DNA of 64,000 nt, from positions 53,500-117,499 of the forward strand of contig NZ_MKJY01000444.1 of NCBI RefSeq assembly GCF_001942465.1. Direction: 5' to 3'. This DNA is from Actinomadura sp. CNU-125. GTDB taxonomy: Bacteria > Actinomycetota > Actinomycetes > Streptosporangiales > Streptosporangiaceae. Made by a program: the position numbers and the translations under genes. This document shows, one piece after another, positions 48,501-58,412 of the stretch. Within the stretch, counting starts at the first letter, position 1. Every line of letters starts with the position of its first letter. A model generated the notes under the pieces. The model made no database searches. It was not told where the DNA came from and worked only from the letters and a program-made list of their open reading frames with translations.

Positions 48501-51320
48501 GACGTCCAGCGTTCCCTCCCCGTCCGCCGGCTCGACGCCGGGGGCCGGACGGGGCTCGGGGACGAGAACGGTCGCGGGTGCCGGGTCCGGGACCTCCAGC
48601 CGCACCTCGGGCGCCTGCTCGCACGGGCTGGCGAAGAAGGAGAACTCGGCGCCGACCTCGAGCGGCCGGACGAGCCGCCCCCGGAAGAGGGCACCGTGGT
48701 CGAAGGGCGCGCCGGTCACGTGCGCCGCCGCCGCGACGCGCAGCAGCGAGCCGATGGACTCGTCGTCGGTGTCCAGCGCGACCCCGGGGACGTCGGCGAT
48801 GTCGGACGCCAGCGCGGTGAGGACCCGGCCGGGACCGACCTCGACCAGGAGGTCCACGTCCTTCGCGAGGAGCCGGAGCGCCTGGCTGAACAGGACCGGG
48901 TCGGTGATCTGCCGGCGCAGCAGCGCCGAGACGTCGGTACGGGCGGGCAGGGCCTCCCCCGTGACGGTGGAGACGACCCGCCGCTCGACGAGCCCGAACG
49001 AACGCCCGTCCAGCCACTCGCCGAAGGTGCCGGCCGCCGGCGCGACCAGCGGTGAGTGGAAGGCGTGGGAGACCGGGAGGCGGGTGCAGTGGACCTCCGC
49101 CCGCTCGGCCCGGCGGGCCGCCTCGGCGATCGCCTCCACGGGGCCGGCCACGACCGTCTGGTTCGGCCCGTTGTGCCCGGCGATGACCACCGGGAGGTCC
49201 TCGATCAGAGGGACCACTGCGTCCGGGGACGCGCCGAACCCGGCCATGCCGCCGGCGGTGGCGTGCTCCGCCATCGCGCTGCCGCGCGCGGCGGCCATCG
49301 CCGGGAGCGTACCCGCGTCGATCGCGCCCGCCCAGTGCAGCGCCGTGAGCTCACCGAGGCTGTGCCCCACGGCGGCGTCGGCCCGGATGCCCAGCTCGTC
49401 CAGGACCCGCAGGCCGGAGAGGGAGCCGGTCACGATGCGCGGCTGCGCGACCTCGGTGGCGGCCATGTCGCCCGTCGCGGGCAACGCGGCCCGCGAGTAG
49501 ACGTCCTGGGCCGCCGCGAACCGGCGCCGCAGCGCGCCGCCCGTGGTACTCCGGCCCGAACCCTGGCCCGGGAACAGGAAACCGATCCTGGCGGGGCGCG
49601 TGACATGTCCGAGGAAACCGGCCCCGCCGGGGGTGACCGACGCGGTCTCCCCCGCGTCGAGGGCCTCGACCAGCCGCCGTAGCCGCTGTTCGGCCTCCGC
49701 TGGAGAGGTCATGATCACCGCGGCCCGGTACGGCAGGCCCGTCAGCCGCCGCTGGGCGGCGGCGGCCAGGTCCGCGAGCTGCGCGTAGGAGAGCCCGGGC
49801 GTCCAGTCGGCCAGCTCGGCGAGCCGCTCGCGGAGCTCGGCCTCCGAGTCCGCGTCCACGAGCAGCAGCTCGGCGTCCTGCGGCGATGCGACCAGTGCCC
49901 GCGCGGTGCCGTCGAGCGACTCCCGGCGCGGTCCGGCGCCCTCCAGCACGATGTGGGTGTTGATGCCGCCGAATCCCATGGCGGTGACGCCAGCGCGCAG
50001 CGGGGCTCCGGCGGGCCACGGCTCGCCCTTGCGCAGGACGCGCAGCGCCGCGCCCTCCTCGGTCAGCAGGGGATGCGGGTCCACGCTTCCGGTGCTCGGC
50101 GGCAGCACCTGGGCGTCGACGGCCATCACGGCCTTGATGAGCCCGGCCACCCCGGCGGCGGCCTTGGTGTGGCCGATCATGCCCTTGATCGATCCGATCA
50201 CCGCACGTCCCGCGTCCGGGGCGCTCGCCCTCCGGGCCTCCGTCAGCGCGCTCAGCTCGGTGCGGTCGCCCACCTCGGTACCGGTGCCGTGCCCTTCGAA
50301 GAGCGGCACCGTGCCGATGTCGAACCCGGCACGCGCGTAGGCGCGGCGCAGAGCCAGCCGGTAGCCGCCGACCTCGGGCCGCGTGATGCCGCCCTTGCCG
50401 TCGGAGGAGATCCCCCATCCGGCGACGGTGGCGTAGCGGCGCCGGTTCTGCAGGCGCGCGTCCGCGTCCCGCATCAGCACGACCATCCCGCAGCCCTCTC
50501 CGGGCCAGAACCCGTTGGAGCCGCGGTCGTAGACGCGCATCTCACCGCGTGCGAGCGCGCCCGTCTTGGCGAACCCGATGATCTCGAACGGGTCGATGGA
50601 CAGGTCCACGCCGCCGGCGACGGCGACGTCGATCTCGCCCTCCTGAAGGGCCCGGCACGCGGTGGCGACGGACAGCAGCGAGGACGAGCACGCGGCGTCG
50701 ACGGTGTAGCCGCCGCCCTTGAGGTCGTAGAAGTTGCAGATCCGGCCGGCGATCGTGTTCGACAGCCCGCCCGCGAGGGTGTCCTCGTCGACGGGCGGGA
50801 ACGGGCTCTTGTACCGGCGCTCCAGGTCGTCCATGAACGGAGCCAGCCGCTCGTCCTCCCAGCCGTTCTCGCGCAGTGCCGCGGCGAGCGTCCGGCGGAC
50901 GTAGGGCCATCGGAGCCGCATCAGGTTCGCCCGGGTGAACTCGCCGGTGAGCGTGTTGCCGACGACGACTCCGGTGCGTTCCGCGGGCAAGCCCTCCGCC
51001 GCGGGGAACCCCGCGTCGGCGAGCGCCCGGCCGGCCACGTCCAGAGCGAGCCAGTGGGTGAGGTCGGTGGAGCGGTAGGTGCTCCCGGCGATCCGGTGCC
51101 CGACGCGGTCGAAGTCGTAGCCCTCGATCACCGCGGCGTTGGTGGCGTAGAAACGGTCCGGCGCCGCCGGGTCGGGATCCCAGTAGTCCTCGAGGCGCAT
51201 GCGCTCTTCCGGTAGCCGCCGGAAGGCCCGGCGTCCCGCCAGGACGTTCTCCCACAGTTCGCGCGGCGAGGACGCGTCGGGGTACCGGCACGCCATGCCG
51301 ACAACGGCGATGTTGGTCAT
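45538..51320 (-). CDS. pksE: Enediyne warhead polyketide synthase PksE (KS-AT-ACP-KR-DH-PPT)
   Basis: About 1927 residues, matching the ~1940 of SgcE. Domains: KS (VDAACSSSLLS; EGHGTGTEVG), AT (FLFPGQGSG; VGHSLGELTAL), ACP (DLHLSSITVGQI, phosphopantetheine Ser), KR (VTGGGKGITAECA), DH (DHAFDGNLLFPAVFGMEAMA) and a C-terminal phosphopantetheinyl transferase (CDVESV; WTAVECLQKA). The embedded PPT domain and the domain order are diagnostic of enediyne PKSs, which make the linear polyene precursor of the warhead. One frameshift near 47590 (one G missing from a run, AGARVADLF expected) is read as error. Start ATG 51320 follows GGGGAG; the small gene at 51317-51514 overlaps it by ATGA. Closest type cannot be ranked without a tree, but chromoprotein context implies nine-membered. 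Confidence 0.97.
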
Positions 51321-51514
51321 TCGCACTCCCCGTCCGGCGCCGGCCGGTGTCCACCCCGGGTCTCGGGGCTCGTCACCTGGAAGCCATGGGCAGCCGATTC
51401 CTCCGGCGTCACAGTGATGCTGCGCGTCTTGCGCCGCTGATTGGCCAAGGCCTTCTCCCTGGATTCGGACCCAGTCGGGTGTCTAGGAGCCGAATCTGCC
51501 GTACCGCCGTTCAT
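51317..51514 (-). CDS. Small hypothetical protein translationally coupled to pksE
   Basis: 65 residues, stop TGA overlapping the pksE ATG (ATGA). From about codon 16 on, third codon positions are mostly G or C, as in real genes here; the first ~15 codons are less biased, so the true start may be later than ATG 51514. The sequence is basic in the middle (REKALANQRRKTRS) and polar at the end (SPETRGGHRPAPDGEC). I do not recognise a family. It could set pksE expression through coupling. No strong ribosome site is visible. Confidence 0.45.
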   Translation of the reverse strand: MNGGTADSAPRHPTGSESREKALANQRRKTRSITVTPEESAAHGFQVTSPETRGGHRPAPDGECE

Positions 51515-51520
51515 TCGGCC

Positions 51521-51827
51521 ACTTCGGACGTGCTTGAGCGTGCAATGGAGCAAACGGTCGAGAAGTTCGGCGTGAAAGCGGCAAGAATTTCGGCAGCAAT
51601 TTTGCGGAAAATCACTCGCAGCGTGCTCTGGTGCCCATGGTGCCGCGGCTCCGGCGGGAACGACGTCCGCGCCGTTCTCTGCAGAGCCTCATGATTCCGC
51701 ACGGTCGGCCTATTGCGGCCGATGGACCGAAAAAACGCACGATCCGAGTTGGTGGCCCCTGCGGATCTGGATTTCTATCGGGTGGAGTCGGCCGCATCCC
51801 ATGAGGCGTGCGGTGAGCGAGAGGAAA
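51521..51827. promoter_or_regulatory. Divergent region between the pksE operon and the membrane-protein gene
   Basis: About 307 bases without a supported gene. It contains AT-rich patches (about 51587-51615) and should hold the promoters for the leftward pksE operon and the rightward membrane-protein/unbLVU side. No convincing StrR or ARE dyad was found by eye. Confidence 0.35.
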
Positions 51828-51833
51828 ATGCGA

Positions 51834-52769
51834 ATGGCAGAGGTCGAGAACGTCAAGGCGGTCTCCGGGGTCCGTCCCCCGGAGGTGTTTCCGGCCAGGC
51901 GCGGGCTCGCGGTGGTGCTCAGCTTCCTGGCCGGATTCCTCCTCACCGTGGTGTGGTCGGCGGAGTTCGTCGACGACGTCATCGGGCAGAACACCACCAG
52001 CACCCTGCTGGGGCACGAGGCGGAGGGGACACAGATCGGGGGGCTGATCGCGGGGGCCGCCTTCGCGTTCGCGTCGGGTCTGGGCGGCACGTTCACCGCC
52101 TGCAACATCGCGGCGCTCGGGGCGGTGGCCCCGGTGATGGGGCAGGGCTCCTCACTCGGGCGACGCTTCCGGGCGACGGTCCGGCCGCTGCTGTGGCTGG
52201 CCGCGGGGGCGATCTTCGTCTCGGCCGTCTACGGCTGCGTGGTCGCGGTCGCCGGCACGCACATGCCGCAGTACTCGACCACCCCCAGCGGGAGCGGCCT
52301 GTCTCCGCGCAGCATCCAGTCGATGGTCGTGTTCGGCGTCATCGGGCTGGTGCTCGTCTACCTGGGGCTGGCCGCTCTGGGTCTCGTCCCGGACCCGCTC
52401 GGCCGCTTCCCCCACGGGCGCATGCTCGTCATGGGCGGACTGATCGGGGGCTTCCTCATCGGACGTCCGTACGGGCTCTACCGGCAGTTGTTCCGCGACG
52501 TGGCGGACGAAGGCAACGTGCTCTACGGAGCCGGCGCCTTCGCGCTCCAGTCGGTGGGCAACATCGCCGTCTTCTCCGTGATCTTCGTCGCCCTGACGCT
52601 CGCCGCCGGACGACGGCTCAGCGGCTGGCTCGTGGCCAAGCCCGGGCGGATCGCGCTCATCACCGGCGCGATGCTCATCGCGGCCGGCGTCTTCACCGTC
52701 CTCTACTGGGACGTCCGCCTGCTCGCCCGCCGGGACCTGATCTGGTACCCGCTCGCGCCCTGGACGTGA
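51834..52769 (+). CDS. Integral membrane protein of the enediyne cluster, unknown function
   Basis: About 311 residues with about seven hydrophobic helices: LAVVLSFLAGFLLTVVW, GGLIAGAAFAFASGLGGTF, LLWLAAGAIFVSAVYGC, VFGVIGLVLVYLGLAALG, VMGGLIGGFLIG, IAVFSVIFVALTLAAG, ITGAMLIAAGVFTVLYW. The SGLGGTFTACNIAA stretch with a Cys in a helix recalls the CcdA/DsbD fold, which suggests thiol transfer across the membrane, but this is weak. The start is ATG 51834 or 51828 after AGAGGA. It heads the rightward unbL-V-U block but is separated from unbL by ~300 bases (52770-53069), in which I see no gene. Similar proteins are, I believe, conserved in nine-membered clusters. Confidence 0.8.
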   Translation: MAEVENVKAVSGVRPPEVFPARRGLAVVLSFLAGFLLTVVWSAEFVDDVIGQNTTSTLLGHEAEGTQIGGLIAGAAFAFASGLGGTFTACNIAALGAVAPVMGQGSSLGRRFRATVRPLLWLAAGAIFVSAVYGCVVAVAGTHMPQYSTTPSGSGLSPRSIQSMVVFGVIGLVLVYLGLAALGLVPDPLGRFPHGRMLVMGGLIGGFLIGRPYGLYRQLFRDVADEGNVLYGAGAFALQSVGNIAVFSVIFVALTLAAGRRLSGWLVAKPGRIALITGAMLIAAGVFTVLYWDVRLLARRDLIWYPLAPWT

Positions 52770-53069
52770 GCCCGCGGACCGCGCGGACGATCGAGGCGGG
52801 AAACGCGCCGTCCCGAGGCGGAGAACGCCCGCCCACCGGCCCTCGGACCGGTTTCGAATGGGCGCCGGGATCGCCGATGCCGGTCCGAGGTCGCAGATCC
52901 CCATTCAATCCTGTACCGGAGGTGACCTGTTCCGAATTCTCGAACGTGCTCAACAAATACGCACAGAAAGAGTAGCGGGGCGCTGACCCGTCCTGCCTAG
53001 ATTTAGGCGACATCTCGTTGCGGCCGGGGACGGTCAGCGGATTCCCCGGGCCTCGGATTGGGGTATGGA

Positions 53070-54046
53070 TTGACCGCAGCATTGCGAAAGCTGGCTCGCC
53101 GCGTACTCACGCCCGACGAGTCGGAGACCAGCCTGGCGAAGCGGGGTTTTCACGTTAAGAACTCCGAGGCCAAGCGGGTACTGGAAACGGTCGGTCACAA
53201 TTTCTTGGCCGGCTACGCGCATGCCGTCGAAGCGGGGACGCCCGAAGCGCTTCCCGCACGCCTGGACTCCATCCCGGCCCGTTACCGGGGATTCGCCTAC
53301 GAGGGCGCCGGGATGGGCTTCGCGATGGTCGATGCGCTGACGTTCTCGCGCTCCCGTCGAGTCCGCGCCTTCCTGACGGGAGCCGGCGAGCCGCACATCT
53401 ACATGGCCTACATCGGTGTGGGCTGGGCGATGGCGCGCCTGCCGAGGTTCCTGTGGCCGAAGCCCCCGCCGGACCCTCTCCTGCAGTGGTTCGTCCCGGA
53501 GGGATACGGCTTCCACCAGGCCTACTTCCGCACCGACGAGTATGTCCGGCGGCACCGGCGGAGCACCGTCCGCTGGCCGTTCGACGACCCGCACGGGTAC
53601 GCGGGCCACGCGTTCGACCAGGGGATAGGACGGGCTCTGTGGTTCGTCGGCGGCACCGATCCCGACGTGGTGGCCGGGCTGGTCGAGGAGTTCGGACCCG
53701 AGCGGCGCGCGACCTGTACTCCGGTGTCGGTCTCGCCGCCACCTACGCGGGGTCCGCCACCGAGGACGAGCTGGTGCTGCTGCAGAAGCGGGCGGGCGAG
53801 CACCGCCGCTGGCTGGCGCAGGGAAGCGCCTTCGCGGCGGAGGCCCGGCGGCGCGCCGGGCTCGAGACGCCGCACACGGCGGTCGCCACCGGGGTCTTCT
53901 GCGAGACGCCCCCGGACGAGGCCGCGCAGATCTGCGTCGACCTCCGCCCGGCGCCGGGCCGAGGCGACGACCACGGAACCGGCCCCGCCTTCGAGCGGTG
54001 GCGGCAGGACATCGCAGGCAAGTTCGCATCCCAGGGGAGGTACTGA
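53070..54046 (+). CDS. unbL: UnbL (DUF1702 family), enediyne cassette protein
   Basis: About 325 residues across one frameshift near 53712 (the correct frame continues ARDLYSGVGLAATYAG). Motifs of the DUF1702/UnbL family: LTPDESETSLAKRGFHVK at the N-terminus, LETVGHNFLAGYAHAVE, GFAYEGAGMGFAMVD, and GYGFHQAYF. UnbL is one of five proteins (with PksE, TEBC, UnbV, UnbU) found in all enediyne clusters; its function is unknown and it is probably needed for warhead formation. The best start is TTG 53070 with GGGG upstream; a TTG at 53058 is also in frame, and ATG 53065 is out of frame. It lies 3 bases before unbV. Confidence 0.9.
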
Positions 54047-54049
54047 TCC

Positions 54050-56000
54050 GTGACCACGACACGACGTCTGGTCCGCCAGCTACCGGGGGCCATCGCCCTC
54101 GGCCTGGTGGTGGTCATGTTCTTCGTCGTCCGGCTGCCCGAGGCTCCGGCGGCGGACAAGAGCGCGGTGGCGGCCCGCTACGGGTTCGCGCCGATGAACA
54201 TCGCGCTGCCCGGCGGGTATCCGCAGCAGACGATCCGGAAGGTCAACAAGGACTACGAGCACATCGACGCCTGGATCTCCTCCGTCGGAGCCGGGGTCGC
54301 GATGAACGACCTCGACGGTGACGGGCTGCCGAACGACCTGTGCATCAGCGACCCGCGGATCGACAAGGTGGTGGTGACCCCGGCGCCCGGTGAACGTTCC
54401 GGACGGTACGCGCCGTTCGCGCTGGGCACCGGCTCGCTGCCCATGAGCGACACCATGGCCCCCATGGGCTGTGCGCCCGCCGACTTCAACGAGGACGGCC
54501 GCATGGACCTGCTCGTCTACATGTGGGGCCGGACACCGATCGTCCACCTGGCGAAGCCCGACGCGGAGAAGTTCGGCGCCGGTGCGTACGTTCCGACGGA
54601 ACTCGTCCCGAACGTCGGCGACCAGGCGTACACCGGGCCGCAGTGGAACTCCAACGCCGTGGCGATCGACGACTTCGACGGCGACGGGCACTACGACATC
54701 TACCTGGGCAACTACTTCCCGCACGGCCCGGTCCTCGATCCCCGCAAGAGCGGCGGCGTGGCGATGAACCGTTCACTGTCCAACGCCACCAACGGCGGGG
54801 ATGACTACTTCTTCCGCTGGACCGGCGCCACCAGCGGCGACCGGCCCTCGGTCCGGTTCCAGCAGATCGACGGCGCGCTGCCGCGCGACATCTCCAAGGG
54901 CTGGGTGCTCGCCGCCGGTGGCAACGACCTGGACGGCGACCAGCTCCCCGAACTCTACATAGCCCAGGACCACGGCAAGGACGCCCTGCTCTACAACATC
55001 TCCAAGCCCGGCAAGATCGAGTTCGAGGTCGTGCACGGGGCCCGCGGACCCGGACTGCCCAAGTCCATGCGGATCGGCGACGACTCGTTCAAGGGGATGG
55101 GCATCGACTTCGCCGACTTCGACCACGACGGCCTCTACGACATGTTCGTCAGCAACATCACGACCTCGTTCGGCATCCAGGAGAGCAACCTCCACTTCTT
55201 CAACACCGCCAAGAACCAGGCGGAGCTCCGGGCCAAGCTGCAGGACGGCGACGCGCCCTGGACGGATCGCAGCGCGGAGCTCGGCACCGCGTGGTCCGGG
55301 TGGGCCTGGGACGCCAAGATCGCCGACTTCGACAACAGCGGCGACCCCGCGATCGTCCAGACCACCGGTTTCGTCAAGGGCGACGTCAACCGCTGGCCGC
55401 AGCTGCAGGAGCTCGCCGCGTCCAACGACATGGTGCTGGATAACCCGTACTGGTGGCCGCACGTCACCGCGGGCGACGACATCGCCGGCAACCAGCGGCT
55501 GGCCTTCTTCGCCAAGGAGAAGGACGGCGACTACCAGAACGTGGCCGACGTCCTCGGCCTGGCGATCCCGGTCCCCACGCGAGGGGTCGCCGTGGGCGAC
55601 GCGGACGGCGACGGGCGGCTCGACATGGCTGTCGCCCGGCAGTGGGACGAGCCCGTCTTCTACCGCAACACGAGCCCGGCCTCGAACTCCTATCTCACCC
55701 TGGACCTGACCCACGACACCGACGCGGCAGAAGGCTCGGGCCGCGAGCCCGGTGGTCGGCGCCCAGGTGACAGTGACCACCCCCGACGGACGCAAGCACC
55801 TCGCCCGCGTCGACGGCGGCAGCGGTCACTCCGGCAAGCGCAGCAACGAGGTGCACATCGGCCTCGGGCCGCGGGTGAGCGGCCCCGTCCAGGTCCACCT
55901 GAGCTGGCGGGACCGCGACGGCCAGGTCCGAGAACAGGACCTGCGGCTCGCCCCCGGACGGCACTCGCTGCGGCTCGGCACACAGGCCAAGGAGGCGTGA
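54050..56000 (+). CDS. unbV: UnbV, secreted/anchored FG-GAP (VCBS) repeat protein with ASPIC/UnbV domain
   Basis: About 650 residues. An N-terminal signal-anchor (ALGLVVVMFFVV) is followed by a six-bladed propeller of Ca-binding repeats: DLDGDGLPND, DFNEDGRMDL, DFDGDGHYDI, DLDGDQLPEL, DFDHDGLYDM, DADGDGRLDM. The C-terminal ASPIC/UnbV domain lies beyond a frameshift at about 55735 and reads VVGAQVTVTTPDGRK ... GSGHSGKRSNEVHIGLGP. UnbV is an invariant enediyne-cluster protein of unknown role, acting outside the membrane. Start GTG 54050 follows GGGGAGG and is coupled to unbL. Confidence 0.92.
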
Positions 56001-56005
56001 CGGAC

Positions 56006-57016
56006 ATGTCGTCCACCAAGTCGTCCACCAAACCCGCACCCCCGCGCCATGACCCGAAGGTCGCCAAGGCGCTGCGGAACTTCGCGATCTCCATCTCGGT
56101 GTTCAACATCCTCGGTTACACCATCCTCGGATTCGAGCAGCCGTGGACGTGGCCGTTCATCGCCATCGTCGCCGCCTACGCGTTCGAGACGCTGCTGGAG
56201 GCCATCGGCGCCTGGGCGGAAGGCCGCCCGCCCCGCTTCCTCGGCAACGGCTGGCGGGGCGTCCTCGAGTTCCTGTACCCGGCGCACATCACCGCCCTCG
56301 CGGTGAACATGCTGACCTACGTCAACGACAAGGTCTGGGTCATGGTCTTCGGGGTCCTGGTCGCGGTCGGCGCCAAATGGGTGCTGCGCGCGCCCGTCCG
56401 GGGACGGATGCGCCACTACATGAACCCGTCCAACTTCGGCATCACCGTGATCCTGCTGCTGTTCCCGTGGGCGAGCATCGCGCCGCCGTACCACTTCACC
56501 GAGCGGTTCGGCCCGCCCGTCGACTGGCTGGTCCCGGCGATCATCCTGGGTGCGGGCACCATGCTCAACGCCAAGCTCACCGGACGGATGTGGCTGATCG
56601 CCGGCTGGCTCTCCATGTACGTCGTGCAGGCCATCGTCCGCGGCGTGTTCCTGGACACCTCGATTCCCGCCGCGCTGATCATGATGACGGGCGTCGCGTT
56701 CGTGCTCTACACGAACTACATGGTGACCGACCCCGGCACCAGCCCGTCCGCACCGGCCTCGCAGTTCGCCTTCGGCGGCGGCATCGCGATCGTCTACGGC
56801 TGCCTCACCGGCGCCAGCATCGCCTACGGCCTGTTCTTCGCGACCGCGCTGGTCTGCCTCATCCGCGGCCTGTTCCTGTGGGCGCTGCACCTGTCCGCCA
56901 AGTCGCGAGAGCAGCGCGCCGCCATGGAGGCCGCCGCGGCCGGCACCGGACCGGAGGTCGCCGGTCCGTCCGGCAACGGCCGTCCCGACACCGGCAGGGA
57001 AGCCGTCCCCGCGTGA
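56006..57016 (+). CDS. unbU: UnbU, integral membrane protein of the enediyne cassette
   Basis: 336 residues with about eight hydrophobic helices: NFAISISVFNILGYTILGF, WPFIAIVAAYAFETLLEAIG, VMVFGVLVAVGAKWVL, NFGITVILLLFPWASIAPP, LVPAIILGAGTMLNAKLTG, FVLYTNYMVTDPGTSPSAPA. The last motif is that of the RnfD/NqrB-like fold (TDPxTSP, where Thr carries flavin in those proteins), a point that suggests electron transfer. UnbU is one of the invariant enediyne cassette proteins. ATG 56006 follows the AGGAGG at 55990; the gene begins 5 bases after unbV's stop. C-terminus is Ala/Gly/Pro-rich. Confidence 0.92.
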   Translation: MSSTKSSTKPAPPRHDPKVAKALRNFAISISVFNILGYTILGFEQPWTWPFIAIVAAYAFETLLEAIGAWAEGRPPRFLGNGWRGVLEFLYPAHITALAVNMLTYVNDKVWVMVFGVLVAVGAKWVLRAPVRGRMRHYMNPSNFGITVILLLFPWASIAPPYHFTERFGPPVDWLVPAIILGAGTMLNAKLTGRMWLIAGWLSMYVVQAIVRGVFLDTSIPAALIMMTGVAFVLYTNYMVTDPGTSPSAPASQFAFGGGIAIVYGCLTGASIAYGLFFATALVCLIRGLFLWALHLSAKSREQRAAMEAAAAGTGPEVAGPSGNGRPDTGREAVPA

Positions 57017-57045
57017 CTCTGCTCCACTCCACCTGACCGCAAGTG

Positions 57046-57075
57046 CGTGCCCCGGCTCACGGGAGCCGGGGCACG
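57046..57075. terminator. Stem-loop terminator after unbU
   Basis: Perfect 13-base arms CGTGCCCCGGCTC (57046-57058) and complement (57063-57075) with a 4-base loop, 29 bases past the unbU stop and before the convergent DUF899 gene. Confidence 0.7.
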
Positions 57076-57146
57076 CCACGCTCGTGTCCGGGACGACCCG
57101 AAAACTTACTACGTAAAGGCGTCCGGCCGGTTCAAGGCGAACACCC

Positions 57147-57845
57147 TCAGTAACGGTCGTGATGAAGGAACTCGTTCACGTACTTCTGCCTGCCGAGCGG
57201 TGCGAGGTCGAGGTAGTGATAGGTGCCGAGGAGCCCTTCGAGGCCGCGCCCGTAGGCGGAGTACGTGTGGTGCACATCGTCGCCGTCCCGGAGGAACACG
57301 CTGGCACCGTGGGCCTCGCCGCTCGCGAAGTGCGCCAGCCCCTGCCGCTCGAGCGTCTCCGCGTCCTTGTAGTTGTACTCGACGGGGGCGATGGCGGCGT
57401 CGTTCGAGACGTGGAAGTCGTAGTTGAAGTCGCTCTTGTACGAGGAGAGCCACGGCACGGTCCACCCCATGCGCGCCTTGAAGGGCTCGATCTTGCTCAG
57501 CGGCGCGCGGGACACCAGGACGAGTGACGTGTCGGCACCGTGCAGATGAGCGAGGTGGCCGATGTTGTCCACGAGGAGCGAGCAGCTCGGGCAGCCTTCG
57601 TCCCAGCTCGGGTCGAACATGAAGTGGTAGACGATGAGCTGCCGGCGTCCCTCGAAGAGGTCCGCCAGCCGTACCGGACCGGACGGACCTTCGAGCTCGT
57701 ATTCCTTGTCGAGCCTGACCATCGGCAGCGCACGGCGCTGAGCGTCGACGGCGTCCTTCGCCCGGGTGGCCTCCTTCTCCTTCGCGAGCAACTCCTTGCG
57801 GGCGCGCAGCCATTCCTCACGTGACACGACCGGGGGCAGCGGCAT
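57147..57845 (-). CDS. DUF899 family thioredoxin-fold protein (copy 2)
   Basis: 232 residues. It shares with copy 1 (26492-27115): WLRARKELLAKEKE N-terminal helix, RRALPMVRLDKEYEL, GRRQLIVYHFMFDPSWDEGC, CPSC (a CxxC, where copy 1 has CVSC), VDNIGHLAHLHGADTS and GTYHYLDLAPLGRQK. Two DUF899 genes in one cluster are unusual. The fold is thioredoxin-like and the family function is not established. ATG 57845 has a near-perfect AAGGAGG site. It closes the enediyne cluster before the transposon. Confidence 0.88.
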   Translation of the reverse strand: MPLPPVVSREEWLRARKELLAKEKEATRAKDAVDAQRRALPMVRLDKEYELEGPSGPVRLADLFEGRRQLIVYHFMFDPSWDEGCPSCSLLVDNIGHLAHLHGADTSLVLVSRAPLSKIEPFKARMGWTVPWLSSYKSDFNYDFHVSNDAAIAPVEYNYKDAETLERQGLAHFASGEAHGASVFLRDGDDVHHTYSAYGRGLEGLLGTYHYLDLAPLGRQKYVNEFLHHDRY

Positions 57846-57901
57846 GTGGCCTCCTTCGAAGGCTCTCGTTCGCGTGGACCGACTCCGCGGGCGACGGGAA
57901 C

Positions 57902-58224
57902 TCATCGCCCCGAGAGCGGGGGATCACGACACCGATGTGCCCGCTCGGGTGCGGCAGATGGGGCGGCTGACCGCTTCCGGACGGCGGGCACGCCGTTCCG
58001 GCCGCTGCGAACCGCGCGGCCCGCCGCAGACGAGTCGCCGAGGAGCCCGCCGAACGCGGCGGTGTCGGCGAGCCGGGTGCGGCGGGTGGCGGCGGTCTTT
58101 CCGGCGCGCAGCCACGCCGCGACCGTCGGCCAGCTCGCGCCGGGCCCGGTGCGGGGCAGCCGGTCGATGAGGTCGACGTCGGCACCGGGCACCTCTCCGG
58201 CGTCGCCGCGCCGCCGGGGCGACA
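57902..58224 (-). pseudogene. Possible truncated tyrosine-recombinase-like remnant next to the transposon
   Basis: Between the DUF899 gene and the transposon end, a leftward open frame contains VDLIDRLPRTGPGASWPTV, AAWLRAGKTAATRRTRLADT and AAFGGLLG. This resembles the N-terminal SAM-like core-binding domain of tyrosine recombinases, then loses sense and stops at 57902. Its upstream side meets the putative transposon end at 58225. It may be a gene cut by the insertion. The likeness is weak and no catalytic domain is present. The rest of 57846-58224 shows nothing else. Confidence 0.25.
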
Positions 58225-58262
58225 GGGGGTGTCGGTAAGACTCGTGCAGCCAGGTACAGGGG
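58225..58262. repeat. Candidate left terminal inverted repeat of the Tn3-type element
   Basis: Starts with five G then TGTCGGTAAG, the form of Tn3-family termini, ~190 bases before the transposase start. Its partner would lie beyond 64000. The match is by general form only. Confidence 0.4.
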
Positions 58263-58412
58263 TTTGGGTTAGGCCAGGTCAGCGGGGCGTCGGGGCATCT
58301 TTCGCGGTTCGGGTGACGTGCTGGATCTTGTGCGGTCAGTATTGATCCGGATTCGTAGGGTTTGCGGCGGTCGGCGGGAGGGCAGCCGCGGCTTGGGAGA
58401 GAGTCGGATGCC

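Noticed and set aside
51347..51694. Small + strand ORF between pksE and the membrane protein
   Set aside because: No ribosome site, no codon bias, opposite strand to the better-supported small ORF.
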